From positions 186,001-250,000 of the forward strand of contig NC_007951.1 of NCBI RefSeq assembly GCF_000013645.1: a stretch of DNA of 64,000 bases, in the 5' to 3' direction. The translations under genes were made by a program, and so were the position numbers. The notes below the pieces were generated by a model. It ran no database searches and was not told where the DNA came from. It saw only the letters and a list, made by a program, of their open reading frames with translations. Source of the DNA: Paraburkholderia xenovorans LB400 (GTDB lineage: Bacteria > Pseudomonadota > Gammaproteobacteria > Burkholderiales > Burkholderiaceae). Shown piece by piece: positions 26,096 to 36,141 of the stretch (its first letter is position 1; each line of letters begins with the position of its first letter).

Positions 26096-26659
26096 ATCGG
26101 AATCTCGATTCAGTGACGCGGAAAAGCACGCGGGCCGCACGTATGAAGGCGCCGCTCCAGCTTATGGGAAACGTCTATTGTTGTTGATTTCTGATTGAAA
26201 ATGCAAATTCATTTACCGAATCGATTAATGAGGATCGCGCATTGTGGCGCCTGTTTCCGGAAGAACCCGCACGGCATGGAGGCTGTTTTCAGTATTGGCG
26301 ACGCCATCTGTTTGGTCCATGCACTTTTAACAATCCAGATGAAAACGGGACCGCGATTCGTCATACGCAAAGCCCTGTCTGTTATCTCGCTAAGGTCTTG
26401 AAAGCAAGCGTTTTCCGGGCGTTCACGCAAGTGCTCTGTCGTAGAAAAACGTCGCAGTAACAAGGTGTTACATCCGCGGGCGAGGCCTAACACTTTTTGG
26501 CTCGACACCCTCTGCCCGCACCCATAAATTACGGTTCAAAGGCCGTCGGGATGCCTAGCGTTGCGATATCGTCGCAGCGCTCATGCCAGTCCCAAAACAA
26601 GTCCATCGCAGCTCGAACGGTGGGCTTTCAGGCAAGTCTTCGGGCATGAGAGTCACTGG
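26096..26659. other. Intergenic region, no gene recognised
   Basis: These 560 bp lie between the divergent SBF-like gene and the small secreted protein. It is more AT-rich than its surroundings, as promoter regions here are. Short open frames (26195-26401, 26209-26508) lack ribosome sites and known domains. No strong hairpin was seen. Confidence 0.4.
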
Positions 26660-27202
26660 GTGGACGGGTTGTCGAGAACGAGGCACTGGGCGTTGGGCGC
26701 GGTTATCGCCGCGCTGTGCTCGTTCGCCTATGCGAAAGCGCCTGGCATGCCGCACGGCGGCAGTGGCGGCTATGCGCATGCCCCCACCAATCACGCCGTA
26801 CGCGGCAACCTGCATCACGGCGGCAGTTACAACGGCGCAACTGCGGGACCAGCGCATACCACAATGGCGGATCGCGACGCGCATCTGCCGCGCGGTGGAG
26901 TGAATGGCGCGGGCGGCAATTATGGCAACGGGTTCGGGATTTACAACCCGGGCATGCGCCGCGTAGCCGCACCCGCCGGTTACGCCGGCGACGGCCGCGG
27001 CGGCATGCAGTACGCCGGCGCCATCACGCCGGTGAGTGCCGAGTCGCGTGCCGTGCCGCGGCCGCCGGTCAATGCGCCGGTCCGTGCCGGCTCGATCCGC
27101 GCGGACGTCGCCCGTTACAACGAAGAACGCGGTGCCACGCGCGCCATGCAGCGCCAGGCGGACGACCCGCGCCAGCCGGAAGGCTCGCCTTACCGGAATT
27201 AG
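26660..27202 (+). CDS. Secreted Gly/His/Ala-rich hypothetical protein
   Basis: About 180 aa if started at GTG 26660, where a signal-peptide-like segment begins (WALGAVIAALCSFAYA, then cleavage near AKA). The mature part is low-complexity (GMPHGGSGGYAHAP, GGVNGAGGNYGNGFGIYNPG) and ends in a charged segment, DVARYNEERGATRAMQRQ. No enzymatic domain is visible. The frame is open upstream to 26561, but a start there would bury the signal peptide. It may be a periplasmic or cell-surface protein; function is unknown. The start choice is uncertain. Confidence 0.55.
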   Translation: MDGLSRTRHWALGAVIAALCSFAYAKAPGMPHGGSGGYAHAPTNHAVRGNLHHGGSYNGATAGPAHTTMADRDAHLPRGGVNGAGGNYGNGFGIYNPGMRRVAAPAGYAGDGRGGMQYAGAITPVSAESRAVPRPPVNAPVRAGSIRADVARYNEERGATRAMQRQADDPRQPEGSPYRN

Positions 27203-27717
27203 GCGTTGCGCGGACATCGCGTCCGCCACGCCCGCCGAACCGCCTCCGAACCCCTTCTCCTCGTCTTCGAGATCGCCCGACAGCGGCGCTGCGCTTCGTC
27301 GCGCCCCAGGTCTGCCCGCCAGGTGACGTTTCGACGCCACACTTTTTTGAAAACACTCGGCAGCACGGCCCCTCCCGTCGTCAAATCAGGTCGTTTCTGC
27401 GGCGGTGCGTCATTCGCTTGTCATCTTGAGCGTGATCGCACCGTCCGGCGCAGTGTCAGCAATGCTTTGCGCGGTGCGGCAGAGGTTGCGGCGACACCGC
27501 GAGCGCACGGTCGGCCGGGGCTTTTATCAGGCCGATAAACAACAAAACTAATCAGAGCGATATACCCGCAATAACCAGCGATATTTTTGTTCATAAAAAT
27601 GGTCCGCAAAGATGGTCCCGCCCAGATCGGCTCAATGATCGAACGGACAACAACAATGGTTCGCGTGAGCGCCCCTTTCGCACAGCCACACCCCTTTTGA
27701 CAAAGACAGGAGAACCC
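27203..27717. other. Long leader region upstream of the porin
   Basis: These 515 bp are GC-rich at the left and become AT-rich after about 27520, where the porin promoter is expected. No factor-independent terminator for the preceding gene was found, and no gene was recognised. Long porin leaders often carry regulatory RNA targets, but none can be named here. Confidence 0.4.
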
Positions 27718-28803
27718 ATGAAAGCAAGCATCAGCAGTGCGCTGAAGACCACCCTCAAGGCAACCGCGTGTGCCGCTCTGCTGGCCAGTGCATCGTCTGC
27801 TTTTGCGCAATCGAGCGTGCAGCTCTACGGTCAGGTCGACGAATGGGTCGGCGCGCAGAAATTCCCGGGCGGCAAGACTTCGGTGCAAGTCTCCGGCGGC
27901 GGCATGTCGACTTCGTACTGGGGCCTGAAGGGGGCGGAGGATCTGGGCAACGGCTACAAGGCGATCTTCGCGCTGGAAGGCTTCTTTCTCGCGCAGAACG
28001 GCCAGTACGGCCGCTTCACGGGCGACACGATGTTCTCGCGTAACGCGTACGTCGGTATCGAATCGCCCTACGGCACGGTTACCGCGGGCCGCCTGACGAC
28101 GCCGCTGTTCGTGTCGACGATTCTGTTCAACCCGTTCATCGACTCGTACGTGTTCTCGCCGATGGTCTATCACACGTACCTCGGCCTCGGCACGTTCCCC
28201 ACCTACTCGACGGACCAGGGCGTGACGGGCGACTCCGGCTGGAGCAACGCGGTGTCGTACTCGTCGCCGAACTTCAACGGCCTCTCGGCGACGGCCATGT
28301 ATGCGCTCGGCAACACGACCGAGAACGGCGCGAAGAAGTGGAGCGGCCAGGTGCTGTACTTCCACGGCCCGTTCGCGGCAACGGCCGTCTATCAGTACGT
28401 GAACTTCAACAACGTGCCGAGCGACCTCGGCAGCTTCAGCACGTCGGGCGTGCCCGGCCTGAAGAGCCAGAGCGTCGCGCAGCTCGGCCTGTCCTACGAC
28501 CTGAAGTTCGTGAAGTTCTTCGGCCAGTACATGTACACGTACAACGACCAGCAGGTCACGAGCTGGCACGTGAACACGGCGCAGGGCGGCGCCTCGGTGC
28601 CGTTCGGCCCGGGCACGGTGATGGCGTCGTACGCCTATTCGCGCGACGGCGGCGGCTTCGACCAGACCCGCCAGACGGCTGCGATCGGCTACGACTATCC
28701 GCTGTCCAAGCGCACGGACATCTACGCGGCTTATCTGTACGACCACATCAGCAATCAGTCGAGCGGCAACACCTACGGCGTCGGCCTGCGCGCCAAGTTC
28801 TGA
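27718..28803 (+). CDS. Outer-membrane porin, Gram-negative general porin family
   Basis: A 361-aa beta-barrel porin of the Burkholderiales type. A 30-residue signal peptide (LKATACAALLASASSAFAQ) is followed by SSVQLYGQVDEWVG, the usual first strand. Later strands include GLKGAEDLGNGYKAIFALEGFF, NAYVGIESPYGTVTAGRLTTP and the terminal strand NTYGVGLRAKF, ending in Phe as required for Bam-dependent insertion. ATG 27718 follows CAGGAGAAC. It forms passive diffusion channels for small solutes. The gene is monocistronic, with a strong terminator 75 bp after its stop. Codon use is very biased, as in highly expressed genes. Confidence 0.95.
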   Translation: MKASISSALKTTLKATACAALLASASSAFAQSSVQLYGQVDEWVGAQKFPGGKTSVQVSGGGMSTSYWGLKGAEDLGNGYKAIFALEGFFLAQNGQYGRFTGDTMFSRNAYVGIESPYGTVTAGRLTTPLFVSTILFNPFIDSYVFSPMVYHTYLGLGTFPTYSTDQGVTGDSGWSNAVSYSSPNFNGLSATAMYALGNTTENGAKKWSGQVLYFHGPFAATAVYQYVNFNNVPSDLGSFSTSGVPGLKSQSVAQLGLSYDLKFVKFFGQYMYTYNDQQVTSWHVNTAQGGASVPFGPGTVMASYAYSRDGGGFDQTRQTAAIGYDYPLSKRTDIYAAYLYDHISNQSSGNTYGVGLRAKF

Positions 28804-28875
28804 GCGTCACGGCCGCGCCGCGCGGCGCCTGCTCGCGGGTATCGCGCACTGGCCGCATCAGCTTGATCTCCCAAG

Positions 28876-28904
28876 CCCGTCTTCTTCCGAAGGCGGGTTT
28901 TTTT
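28876..28904 (+). terminator. Rho-independent terminator of the porin gene
   Basis: CCCG-T-CTTC (28876-28884) pairs with GAAG-G-CGGG (28889-28897) around TTCC, and the stem is followed by seven T residues. It is an unusually clean terminator, in keeping with a highly expressed gene. Confidence 0.92.
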
Positions 28905-29008
28905 GCTTTCTGACGCCGGGATTCCTTTCATGGACGCGTGCTTTGCCGACCAGCTTTTGATAAACCCGGCAAAATGCCGTCGATTGATTCCTGAAGCGAG
29001 CGATTGAG

Positions 29009-29947
29009 ATGGATACCCTCGTCAGCATGAAAGTGTTCCGGCATGTGGTCGAAGTCGGCAGCTTTGTCGGCGCGGCCGAACGGATGGAGATGTCGGCGGC
29101 GATGGCGAGCAAACACGTGATGCATCTCGAACAGCAACTCGGCGCGCGGCTCCTGAACCGCACCACGCGGCGGGTCGCGCCCACCGAGGCGGGCCGCGAA
29201 TATTACGAGCGTCTGAGCCAGGTGCTCGCCGAGCTCGAAGAGGCCGAACAGGCGGTCGGCGCCGCGAGCGTCGTGCCGCAGGGGCGCTTGCGGGTGTCGT
29301 CGCTGTCGGCGTTCGGTTTGAGCCATGTGATGGCCGCGGTGGCGGACTACGCCGCGCAGTATCCGCAGGTCACCGTCGATATGACACTCTCCGACCGGGT
29401 GGTCGAACTGATCGACGAAGGTTTCGATGTCGCCATCCGGGCTTCGCCGGGCGGGCTCAAGTCTTCTTCATTGATCGCGCGGCAGATCGCGACCGCGCAT
29501 CTCGTGCTGTGCGCGTCGCCTGCCTATCTGAAACGGCACGGCACGCCGAAAACCGTGGCCGACCTCGCGCGTCACAACTATCTCCAGTACGCGGGCGTGT
29601 CGGCGCTCGAAATCGCGCCGGCAACCGGCGAAGCTTCTTCGCGCGTACGCCTGACGGGCAACCTGATCGTCAACCATCTCGAAGCGCAGCGTGTGATCGT
29701 GCTGCAGGGCGCGGGCATCGCGATGCTCGGCACCGAAGTGATCGGCGACGATCTGGCCGCGGGGCGCCTCGTGCCGCTGCTGGTTGACGACGTGCCGCCG
29801 CGCGAGCTGCCGATTTATGTGGTCTACGCGAGCCGCCGGCATCTGTCGGCCAAGGTGCGCTCGTTTGTCGACTTCCTCGCTGAGCGGTTCGCCAACGAGT
29901 CGCTGTGGCCGTCGCTCGAACAGATCAAGGCGTTGGCGGTGCGGTAG
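29009..29947 (+). CDS. LysR-family transcriptional regulator
   Basis: A 312-aa regulator. The N-terminal winged HTH (MKVFRHVVEVGSFVGAAERM, then MASKHVMHLEQQLGARLLNR) is followed by the periplasmic-binding-like effector domain, with QGRLRVSSLSAFG near residue 92 and SDRVVELIDEGFDVAIRASP typical of the CrgA/DsdC-like group. Usually such genes are divergent from their target. Here the next gene upstream (porin) and downstream (icmF, 81 bp away) are on the same strand, so the target is not obvious. Confidence 0.92.
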   Translation: MDTLVSMKVFRHVVEVGSFVGAAERMEMSAAMASKHVMHLEQQLGARLLNRTTRRVAPTEAGREYYERLSQVLAELEEAEQAVGAASVVPQGRLRVSSLSAFGLSHVMAAVADYAAQYPQVTVDMTLSDRVVELIDEGFDVAIRASPGGLKSSSLIARQIATAHLVLCASPAYLKRHGTPKTVADLARHNYLQYAGVSALEIAPATGEASSRVRLTGNLIVNHLEAQRVIVLQGAGIAMLGTEVIGDDLAAGRLVPLLVDDVPPRELPIYVVYASRRHLSAKVRSFVDFLAERFANESLWPSLEQIKALAVR

Positions 29948-30028
29948 GCGCCGAGGACGGTCAAGCGCCGCGAACCGTTTCGCTATACTGGTTGCCAGCA
30001 CCCATACGCGTAACGATCTGGGGGAGAC

Positions 30029-33000
30029 ATGACCGATCTGTCCACGCCGCAGCGCGCCGGCAGCCACAAGCTGCCCGCGGGCCGGCGACTGCGCTTTGTC
30101 ACCGCGGCTGCGTTGTTCGACGGCCACGATGCGTCGATCAATATCATGCGGCGCATTCTTCAGGCGAGCGGCGTCGAGGTGATTCACCTCGGCCACAACC
30201 GCTCCGTCGATGAAGTCGCCACCGCCGCGCTGCACGAGGACGCCGACGGCGTCGCCGTGTCCAGCTACCAGGGCGGTCACAACGAATATTTCCGCTATCT
30301 GGTCGACTTGCTGCGCGCGCGCGGCGGCGAGCGCATCAAGGTGTTCGGCGGCGGCGGCGGGGTGATCGTCCCCGAAGAGATCGCCGGGCTCGAACGCTAT
30401 GGCGTCGAGAAGATCTATTCGCCGCAGGACGGCCAGCGGCTTGGTCTGCAAGGCATGATCGACGATATGATCGCGCGCTGCGCCGAAGGTGCGCGCGCGG
30501 CGGCGGCCACAGGGGAGAGTCAGGTCGGCGCGTGGGCGGCGGAGTTTTCGGAGCATGGGCTGCCGCGTTTTGATTCGCGCGACGACGTGGGTGTTGACCG
30601 GCAGGGGGCCGTCGCGCGCAATCCGTCGAGCGAGGCGAGTCGCGTGGCCGCGGCGGGGCGCGGCGATCATTTGGACAGAGGCGTCCGCGCGGCCAGCACG
30701 GCCGACACGGCCGACACGGCCAACACGGCCAACACGGCCAACACGGCCAACACTGGCAGCGTAGCGGACGCAGCGGACGCAGCGGACGCAGCGGACGCAG
30801 CGGACGCAGCCGACGCAGCCAGCACAGCCAGCACAGCCAGCACAGCCAGCACAGCTAGCACAGCTAGCACAGCCGGCATCCCCGACCCGGCATCCCTGGT
30901 TTTCCGCCGACTCGCGCAACTCATCAGCGCGTTCGAAACGGCCGCCATCGACGTCAACACGCGGGACAAGCTGTCCGCTCTAGCAGAAGTAACCGCGATC
31001 CCCCTCCTCGGCATTACCGGAACCGGCGGCGCCGGCAAATCGTCGCTCACCGACGAATTGATTCGTCGCTTTCGCCTCGACTACGGCGACGCCCTCACCA
31101 TCGCCGTGCTCGCCATCGACCCTTCGCGCCGCAAGTCCGGCGGCGCGCTGCTGGGCGACCGCATCCGCATGAACGCGATCGGCGACTGGGGCGGCGGCGC
31201 GCGCGTGTACATGCGCTCGATGGCGACGCGCGAAGCATCGAGCGAAATCTCCGACTCGCTGCCCGACGCGCTGATGCTCTGCAAGGCGGCGGGCTTCGAT
31301 CTGATCGTCGTGGAAACATCCGGCATCGGCCAGGGCAATGCGGCGATCGTGCCGTTCGTCGACGAATCGCTGTATGTCATGACGCCGGAATTCGGCGCGG
31401 CCAGCCAGCTGGAGAAGATCGACATGCTCGACTTTGCCAGCTTCGTCGCGATCAACAAGTTCGATCGCAAAGGCGCGCGGGACGCGTTGCGCGATGTCGC
31501 CAAGCAGGTGCAGCGCAATCGCGCCGACTTCGCGAAGTCGCCGGAAGCGATGCCGGTGTTCGGAACGATCGCCTCGCGCTTTAACGACGACGGCGTGACC
31601 GCGCTGTATCGGCACGTTGCCGAAGCGTTGCGCAAGCATGGTTTGCGTTCGGGCGGCGGCCGTCTTGCCGCGCCCGAAGATCTGCGTTTTTCGAGCGGGC
31701 GCAACGCCATCGTGCCGCCCGCCCGCGTGCGTTATCTGGCGGATATTGCGCAGACGATCCACGCTTATCGCGAGCGAGCCGATGCGCAAGCGCGCCTTGC
31801 GCGCGAGCGCTGGCAGCTGATCGAGGCGCGCAGGATGCTCGTTGAGACGGGTGAGGCCGCAAGGTCCACTGTTGCCACAAGTGCAAGCCCAGGAGCAAGC
31901 GCAAGCTCGAAAGCAAACGCATGTACAAGCACAAGCTCGAAAGCAAACGCAAGCCCAGGAGCAAACACAACCGCGAACTCAAACGCTTCCGCAACCAGCG
32001 GCACAGCCACCCCAACCGACGCGCTCAACCCAACCCTCTCGCAACTCGACACGCTGATCACCCAACGCACCGCCTCGCTCGGCGAACGCGAGCGCATCCT
32101 CCTCGACACCTGGCCGGAAATCGTCGCCGCTTACTCGGGCACTGAACACATCGTCCGCGTCCGCGACCGTGAAATCCGCACCGCGCTGACCGTCGCGACG
32201 CTTTCCGGCTCCGAAGTCCGCAAAGTCTCCCTGCCGAAATTCGTCGATCACGGCGAGATTCTGCGCTGGCTGATGCTCGACAATCTGCCCGGCTACTTCC
32301 CCTTCACCGCCGGCGTGTTCCCGTTCCGCCGCGAAAACGAAGACCCGACCCGCATGTTCGCCGGCGAAGGCGATCCGCAACGCACCAATCGCCGCTTCAA
32401 ACTGCTCTCGGAAGGCATGCCGGCCAAACGTCTGTCGACTGCGTTCGATTCGGTCACGCTGTACGGTGAAGAGCCGCACGAGCGTCCCGACATCTACGGC
32501 AAAGTGGGCAATTCCGGCGTCTCCGTCGCGACGCTCGACGACATGAAGACGCTCTACGACGGTTTCGACCTCTGCGCGCCGGAAACCTCGGTCTCGATGA
32601 CGATCAACGGCCCCGCGCCGACCATCCTGGCGATGTTCTTCAACGTCGCGATCGATCAGCAAATCGCGCGTACGACACAGCGGCAAGGCCGCCCGCTCAC
32701 CGAAGACGAACTCGCCGCGACGCGCCGCACCGCGCTGGAAAACGTGCGCGGCACCGTGCAGGCCGATATCCTGAAGGAAGACCAAGGCCAGAACACCTGC
32801 ATTTTCTCGACCGAATTCAGCCTGAAGGTGATGGGCGATATTCAGGCGTACTTCGTCGAGCATGGCGTGCGCAATTTCTATTCGGTCTCGATCTCCGGCT
32901 ATCACATCGCCGAAGCCGGCGCGAATCCGATTTCGCAACTCGCGTACACGCTCGCGAACGGCTTCACGTATGTGGAGGCCTATCTCGCCCGCGGCATGTC

Positions 33001-33847
33001 GATCGACGACTTCGCGCCGAATCTGTCGTTCTTCTTTTCAAACGGCATGGACCCGGAGTACACGGTGCTGGGCCGCGTCGCGCGACGCATCTGGGCCGTC
33101 GCCATGCGCGAGCGCTACGGCGCGAACGAACGCAGCCAGAAGCTCAAGTATCACGTGCAGACGTCGGGCCGCAGCCTGCACGCGCAGGAGATCGACTTCA
33201 ACGATATCCGCACCACGCTGCAGGCGCTGATCGCGATCTACGACAATTGCAATTCGCTCCATACGAATGCGTTCGACGAAGCGATCACCACGCCCACCGA
33301 GGAATCCGTGCGCCGCGCGGTGGCGATCCAGTTGATTATCAACCGTGAATGGGGACTCGCGAAGAATCAGAATCCGAATCAGGGCAGCTTCGTGATCGAG
33401 GAGCTGACCGACCTGGTGGAAGAAGCGGTTCTGGCCGAATTCGACCGGCTGACCGAGCGAGGCGGCGTACTGGGTGCGATGGAAACCGGCTATCAGCGCG
33501 GGCGCATCCAGGACGAGTCGATGCTGTATGAGCACCGCAAGCACGACGGGTCTTATCCGATCGTCGGCGTGAACACGTTCTTGAGCGCGCATCCGCATGA
33601 AGCGCCGCAGCCGATCGCGCTAGCCCGTTCCACCGACGATGAGAAACAAAGCCAGTTGCAACGCCTGCGTGCTTTCCAGGCGCAGCATCGCGACGCGGCG
33701 CCGGCCGCGCTCGAACGCCTGAAGCGCGCCGTGATCGACGATGAAAATGTGTTCGCGGTGCTGATGGATGTCGTGCGTGTCTGCTCGCTCGGACAGATCA
33801 CGCACGCGCTGTTTGAAGTGGGCGGGCAGTACCGCCGCAATATGTAA
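30029..33847 (+). CDS. icmF: Fused isobutyryl-CoA mutase with G-protein chaperone domain
   Basis: A 1272-aa adenosylcobalamin enzyme interconverting isobutyryl-CoA and n-butyryl-CoA (pivalyl/isovaleryl-CoA in some homologs). The order is a B12-binding domain (residues about 20-150, with the Co-ligating DGH at 31-33), a linker, a MeaI-type GTPase (Walker [10 protein letters not shown] near 332), a second linker, and the large mutase domain (about 690-1272). The GTPase serves cofactor loading. IcmF proteins are usually about 1,100 aa. The extra length here lies in two low-complexity linkers: a run of 20 nine-base repeats at residues 222-281, and an Ala/Ser/Asn-rich stretch at about 616-661. No mutA/B partner is needed. 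The start has GGGGGAG upstream. Confidence 0.95.
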   Translation: MTDLSTPQRAGSHKLPAGRRLRFVTAAALFDGHDASINIMRRILQASGVEVIHLGHNRSVDEVATAALHEDADGVAVSSYQGGHNEYFRYLVDLLRARGGERIKVFGGGGGVIVPEEIAGLERYGVEKIYSPQDGQRLGLQGMIDDMIARCAEGARAAAATGESQVGAWAAEFSEHGLPRFDSRDDVGVDRQGAVARNPSSEASRVAAAGRGDHLDRGVRAASTADTADTANTANTANTANTGSVADAADAADAADAADAADAASTASTASTASTASTASTAGIPDPASLVFRRLAQLISAFETAAIDVNTRDKLSALAEVTAIPLLGITGTGGAGKSSLTDELIRRFRLDYGDALTIAVLAIDPSRRKSGGALLGDRIRMNAIGDWGGGARVYMRSMATREASSEISDSLPDALMLCKAAGFDLIVVETSGIGQGNAAIVPFVDESLYVMTPEFGAASQLEKIDMLDFASFVAINKFDRKGARDALRDVAKQVQRNRADFAKSPEAMPVFGTIASRFNDDGVTALYRHVAEALRKHGLRSGGGRLAAPEDLRFSSGRNAIVPPARVRYLADIAQTIHAYRERADAQARLARERWQLIEARRMLVETGEAARSTVATSASPGASASSKANACTSTSSKANASPGANTTANSNASATSGTATPTDALNPTLSQLDTLITQRTASLGERERILLDTWPEIVAAYSGTEHIVRVRDREIRTALTVATLSGSEVRKVSLPKFVDHGEILRWLMLDNLPGYFPFTAGVFPFRRENEDPTRMFAGEGDPQRTNRRFKLLSEGMPAKRLSTAFDSVTLYGEEPHERPDIYGKVGNSGVSVATLDDMKTLYDGFDLCAPETSVSMTINGPAPTILAMFFNVAIDQQIARTTQRQGRPLTEDELAATRRTALENVRGTVQADILKEDQGQNTCIFSTEFSLKVMGDIQAYFVEHGVRNFYSVSISGYHIAEAGANPISQLAYTLANGFTYVEAYLARGMSIDDFAPNLSFFFSNGMDPEYTVLGRVARRIWAVAMRERYGANERSQKLKYHVQTSGRSLHAQEIDFNDIRTTLQALIAIYDNCNSLHTNAFDEAITTPTEESVRRAVAIQLIINREWGLAKNQNPNQGSFVIEELTDLVEEAVLAEFDRLTERGGVLGAMETGYQRGRIQDESMLYEHRKHDGSYPIVGVNTFLSAHPHEAPQPIALARSTDDEKQSQLQRLRAFQAQHRDAAPAALERLKRAVIDDENVFAVLMDVVRVCSLGQITHALFEVGGQYRRNM
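30692..30871 (+). repeat. In-frame 9-bp tandem repeat array inside icmF linker 1
   Basis: Exactly 20 units of 9 bp encode A-x-T or A-D-A triplets. There are seven GCC-(AGC/GAC/AAC)-ACG-type units, one divergent GGC-AGC-GTA unit, six GCG-GAC-GCA-type units and six GCC-AGC-ACA-type units. Three families in blocks show successive expansions by slippage or unequal exchange. As 9 is a multiple of 3, copy changes keep the frame and only alter linker length. Confidence 0.92.
31883..31964 (+). repeat. Direct-repeat block inside icmF linker 2
   Basis: GCAAGCCCAGGAGCAA occurs at 31883-31898 and 31949-31964, and CAAGCTCGAAAGCAAACGC occurs at 31902-31920 and 31932-31950. The nested duplications encode the Ala/Ser/Asn-rich stretch between the GTPase and the mutase domain of IcmF. 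Confidence 0.85.
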
Positions 33848-34009
33848 GCGCGGCTGCGTGGTGGTCGCTGCGACTCTGCGTGAAGCCGGGCCGCAGCGCA
33901 AGACCGTGCAGATCGAGCGTCTCAGCTCAAGCGCCCCGAACCAGGCGCCTGTGCCGGCGCGCTCCAGGCAAACGCACAACCACAACGCGTCGCGCCTGGG
34001 TGCATCACC

Positions 34010-34969
34010 TCAACGCGCAATCCCCAGCCGCGCCTTCGCGTCGTCATATTCCTTCGACAAACGCTGCACCAGTTCGCTCACGCTCGGCACGTCGTCCATC
34101 AGGCCGACGCCCTGGCCCGCGCCCCAGATGTCTTTCCACGCCTTCGCCTTGTCGCTGCCGAAGTTCATCTTGGTCTTGTCCGATTCCGGCAGCGCGTCCG
34201 GGTCCAGCCCCGCGTTGACGATGCTTTCGCGGATGTAATTGCCGTGCACGCCGGTGAACAGGTTGGTGTAAATGATGTCCGACGCGGTGGAATTGACAAT
34301 GGCCTGCTTGTAGCTGTCCACCGCGTGAGCCTCTTTGGTCGCGATGAAGCGCGTGCCCATGTAGGCGAGGTCCGCGCCCATCGCCTGCGCGGCGAGAATC
34401 GAGCCGCCGTTGGCGATCGAGCCCGACAGCACGATCGGACCGTCGAACATGCGCCGCACTTCGCCGACCAGCGCGAACGGCGAGGTCGTGCCCGCGTGGC
34501 CGCCCGCGCCGGACGCGACCAGGATCAGACCGTCGACGCCCGCCTCCAGCGCTTTCTGCGCATGACGCAGATTGATCACGTCGTGCAGCACGATGCCGCC
34601 GTAGCTATGCACGGCGTCGACGATTTCCCGTGCCGGCGCCCGCAGGCTCGTGATGAAAATCGGCACCTTGTGTTCGACGCATACGCGCACGTCGTGTTCG
34701 AGCCGCGTATTCGACTGATGGACGATCTGGTTGACCGCGATCGGCCCGATGATCGCATCCGGGTTGGCCGCTTTGTGCTCGGCGAGCTGCGTCTGGATCT
34801 GCGTGAGCCATTCGTCGAGCAATTCGGCCGGGCGCGCATTCAGCGCGGGAAACGAGCCGACGATCCCGGCCTTACACTGAGCCAGCACGAGTTCGGGATA
34901 GCTGACGATGAACATCGGCGAGGCGACGACCGGCAGCGCAAGTTTTTGCAGAACGGCGGGCAATGCCAT
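34010..34969 (-). CDS. Nitronate monooxygenase (2-nitropropane dioxygenase family)
   Basis: A 319-aa FMN-dependent TIM-barrel flavoenzyme oxidising alkyl nitronates. The N-terminal PVVASPMFIVSYPEL starts the barrel, GLILVASGAGGHAG carries the FMN-binding GxGGH-type motif with the His, and GPIVLSGSIANGGSILAAQAMGADLAYMGT is the phosphate-binding end. Bacterial class I NMOs match this layout, while FabK-type enoyl reductases are a related alternative. It is divergent from the dehalogenase-like gene, with a perfect 12-bp palindrome between them. Confidence 0.88.
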   Translation of the reverse strand: MALPAVLQKLALPVVASPMFIVSYPELVLAQCKAGIVGSFPALNARPAELLDEWLTQIQTQLAEHKAANPDAIIGPIAVNQIVHQSNTRLEHDVRVCVEHKVPIFITSLRAPAREIVDAVHSYGGIVLHDVINLRHAQKALEAGVDGLILVASGAGGHAGTTSPFALVGEVRRMFDGPIVLSGSIANGGSILAAQAMGADLAYMGTRFIATKEAHAVDSYKQAIVNSTASDIIYTNLFTGVHGNYIRESIVNAGLDPDALPESDKTKMNFGSDKAKAWKDIWGAGQGVGLMDDVPSVSELVQRLSKEYDDAKARLGIAR

Positions 34970-35085
34970 AGTGCGAGTCTCCTGATTTGAGCGAACCGGT
35001 GCGAGGTTGAGCGCCCGGCGATGACTGAGTTTAGCGGCACATGGCGTGCGGCGCTTTCATCAGCCGCAGCCATCCGATAATTTAA

Positions 35086-35097
35086 GAACGATCGTTC
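35086..35097. promoter_or_regulatory. Perfect palindrome GAACGATCGTTC in a divergent promoter region
   Basis: The 12-bp dyad lies in AT-rich flanks with TAAT on the left and ATTA on the right, about 115 bp from the nitronate monooxygenase start and 155 bp from the dehalogenase-like start. The A-C-G-A-T-C-G-T core is of the kind used by TetR and related regulators of acyl-CoA or hydrocarbon genes. No regulator gene lies next to it. Confidence 0.5.
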
Positions 35098-35250
35098 GAT
35101 TATAGGCGATGCGCGGCGCTCGCGTCCGGCCGCTGCGTTTGGAACAGTTGGAAGGAGTGTTCAGGTTCTATGCTTGCGTGGGCTGTCCCACCTCGCGCGG
35201 ACACATTGGCCTCCTACAATGCAGTGACTCCAGATCACAAGAGAGACGTC

Positions 35251-36141
35251 ATGGCCTTCGAGAATTTCACGCCCTTTCGCGTCGCCGTGGGCGATGTCGA
35301 TATTTTTGGAGTGAAGGGCGGAGCGGGCCCGCCTCTTCTTTTGTTGCACGGTCATCCGCAGTCGCATCTGATCTGGCGGAAGTGCGCTGCGCGACTGGCC
35401 AAACATTTCACCGTCATCGCCACCGATCTGCGCGGCTACGGCGCATCGGGCAAGCCGCCGAGCGACGCCGAACATACGCCGTATTCCAAGCGCGTGATGG
35501 CGGCCGATCAGGTCGCCGTGATGCGTCATTTCGGCTTCGAACGTTTTCTCGTGTGCGCACACGACCGCGGCGCACGCGTCGCGCATCGAATGGCGCTCGA
35601 TCATCCCGACGCCGTCGAGCGTCTGATGCTGCTCGATATCGCGCCGACGCTCGCAATGTACGAGGCCACCGACCGCACCTTCGCGACGCACTACTTCCAC
35701 TGGTTCTTCCTCATCCAGCCGGAGCCGCTGCCCGAGACGCTGATCGGCGCGAACCCGGCGGCTTATGTCGATGCGGTGATGGGCGGCCGTCATGCGGGTC
35801 TGGCGCCGTTCGATCCCGCCGCGCTCGACGCCTATCGCTCGGCGCTCGCCCAACCAGGCGCCGTGCACGCGATGTGCGAGGACTACCGCGCGTCGGCGAG
35901 CATCGACCTGGAGCACGATCGGGCCGATATCGAGCGCGGTCACAAGATCGGCTGCCCGCTGCGCGTGTTGTGGGGCGACAAGGGCGTGATCGAGAAGTGC
36001 TTCGACGCGCTGGCCGAATGGCGTCATGTGGCGCGCGACGTGAGTGGCCGCGCGCTGCCTTGCGGACACTACATACCCGAAGAAGCATCGGACGAACTGG
36101 TCGCCGAAATGCTGTCTTTTTTCGAAGCGGTCGAGCAGTAG
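35251..36141 (+). CDS. Alpha/beta hydrolase, haloacetate (fluoroacetate) dehalogenase type
   Basis: A 296-aa soluble hydrolase. The nucleophile elbow reads CAHDRGARVAHR, so the nucleophile is Asp followed by Arg, and a second Arg comes three residues later, as in fluoroacetate dehalogenase. THYFHWFFLIQ supplies the His-Trp pair that cradles the halide in that family, and the C-terminal GHYIPEEA carries the general-base His. HGHPQ near residue 37 is the oxyanion loop. ATG 35251 with GAGAG upstream is preferred; the frame is open further but non-conserved. The reaction would release halide from haloacetates. Epoxide hydrolases share the fold but use two Tyr lid residues. Confidence 0.85.
   Translation: MAFENFTPFRVAVGDVDIFGVKGGAGPPLLLLHGHPQSHLIWRKCAARLAKHFTVIATDLRGYGASGKPPSDAEHTPYSKRVMAADQVAVMRHFGFERFLVCAHDRGARVAHRMALDHPDAVERLMLLDIAPTLAMYEATDRTFATHYFHWFFLIQPEPLPETLIGANPAAYVDAVMGGRHAGLAPFDPAALDAYRSALAQPGAVHAMCEDYRASASIDLEHDRADIERGHKIGCPLRVLWGDKGVIEKCFDALAEWRHVARDVSGRALPCGHYIPEEASDELVAEMLSFFEAVEQ

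Noticed and set aside
30692-30871. CRISPR or phase-variable frameshift repeat
   Set aside because: Units are 9 bp with no spacers and keep the reading frame, so the array is a coding minisatellite, not a switch by frameshift.
29468-30919. A 483-codon Cys/Gly-rich frame antisense to lysR and icmF
   Set aside because: Its Cys-Ala-Gly and Val-Gly-Arg runs are the reverse reading of the icmF 9-bp repeats, so it is a by-product of the array.
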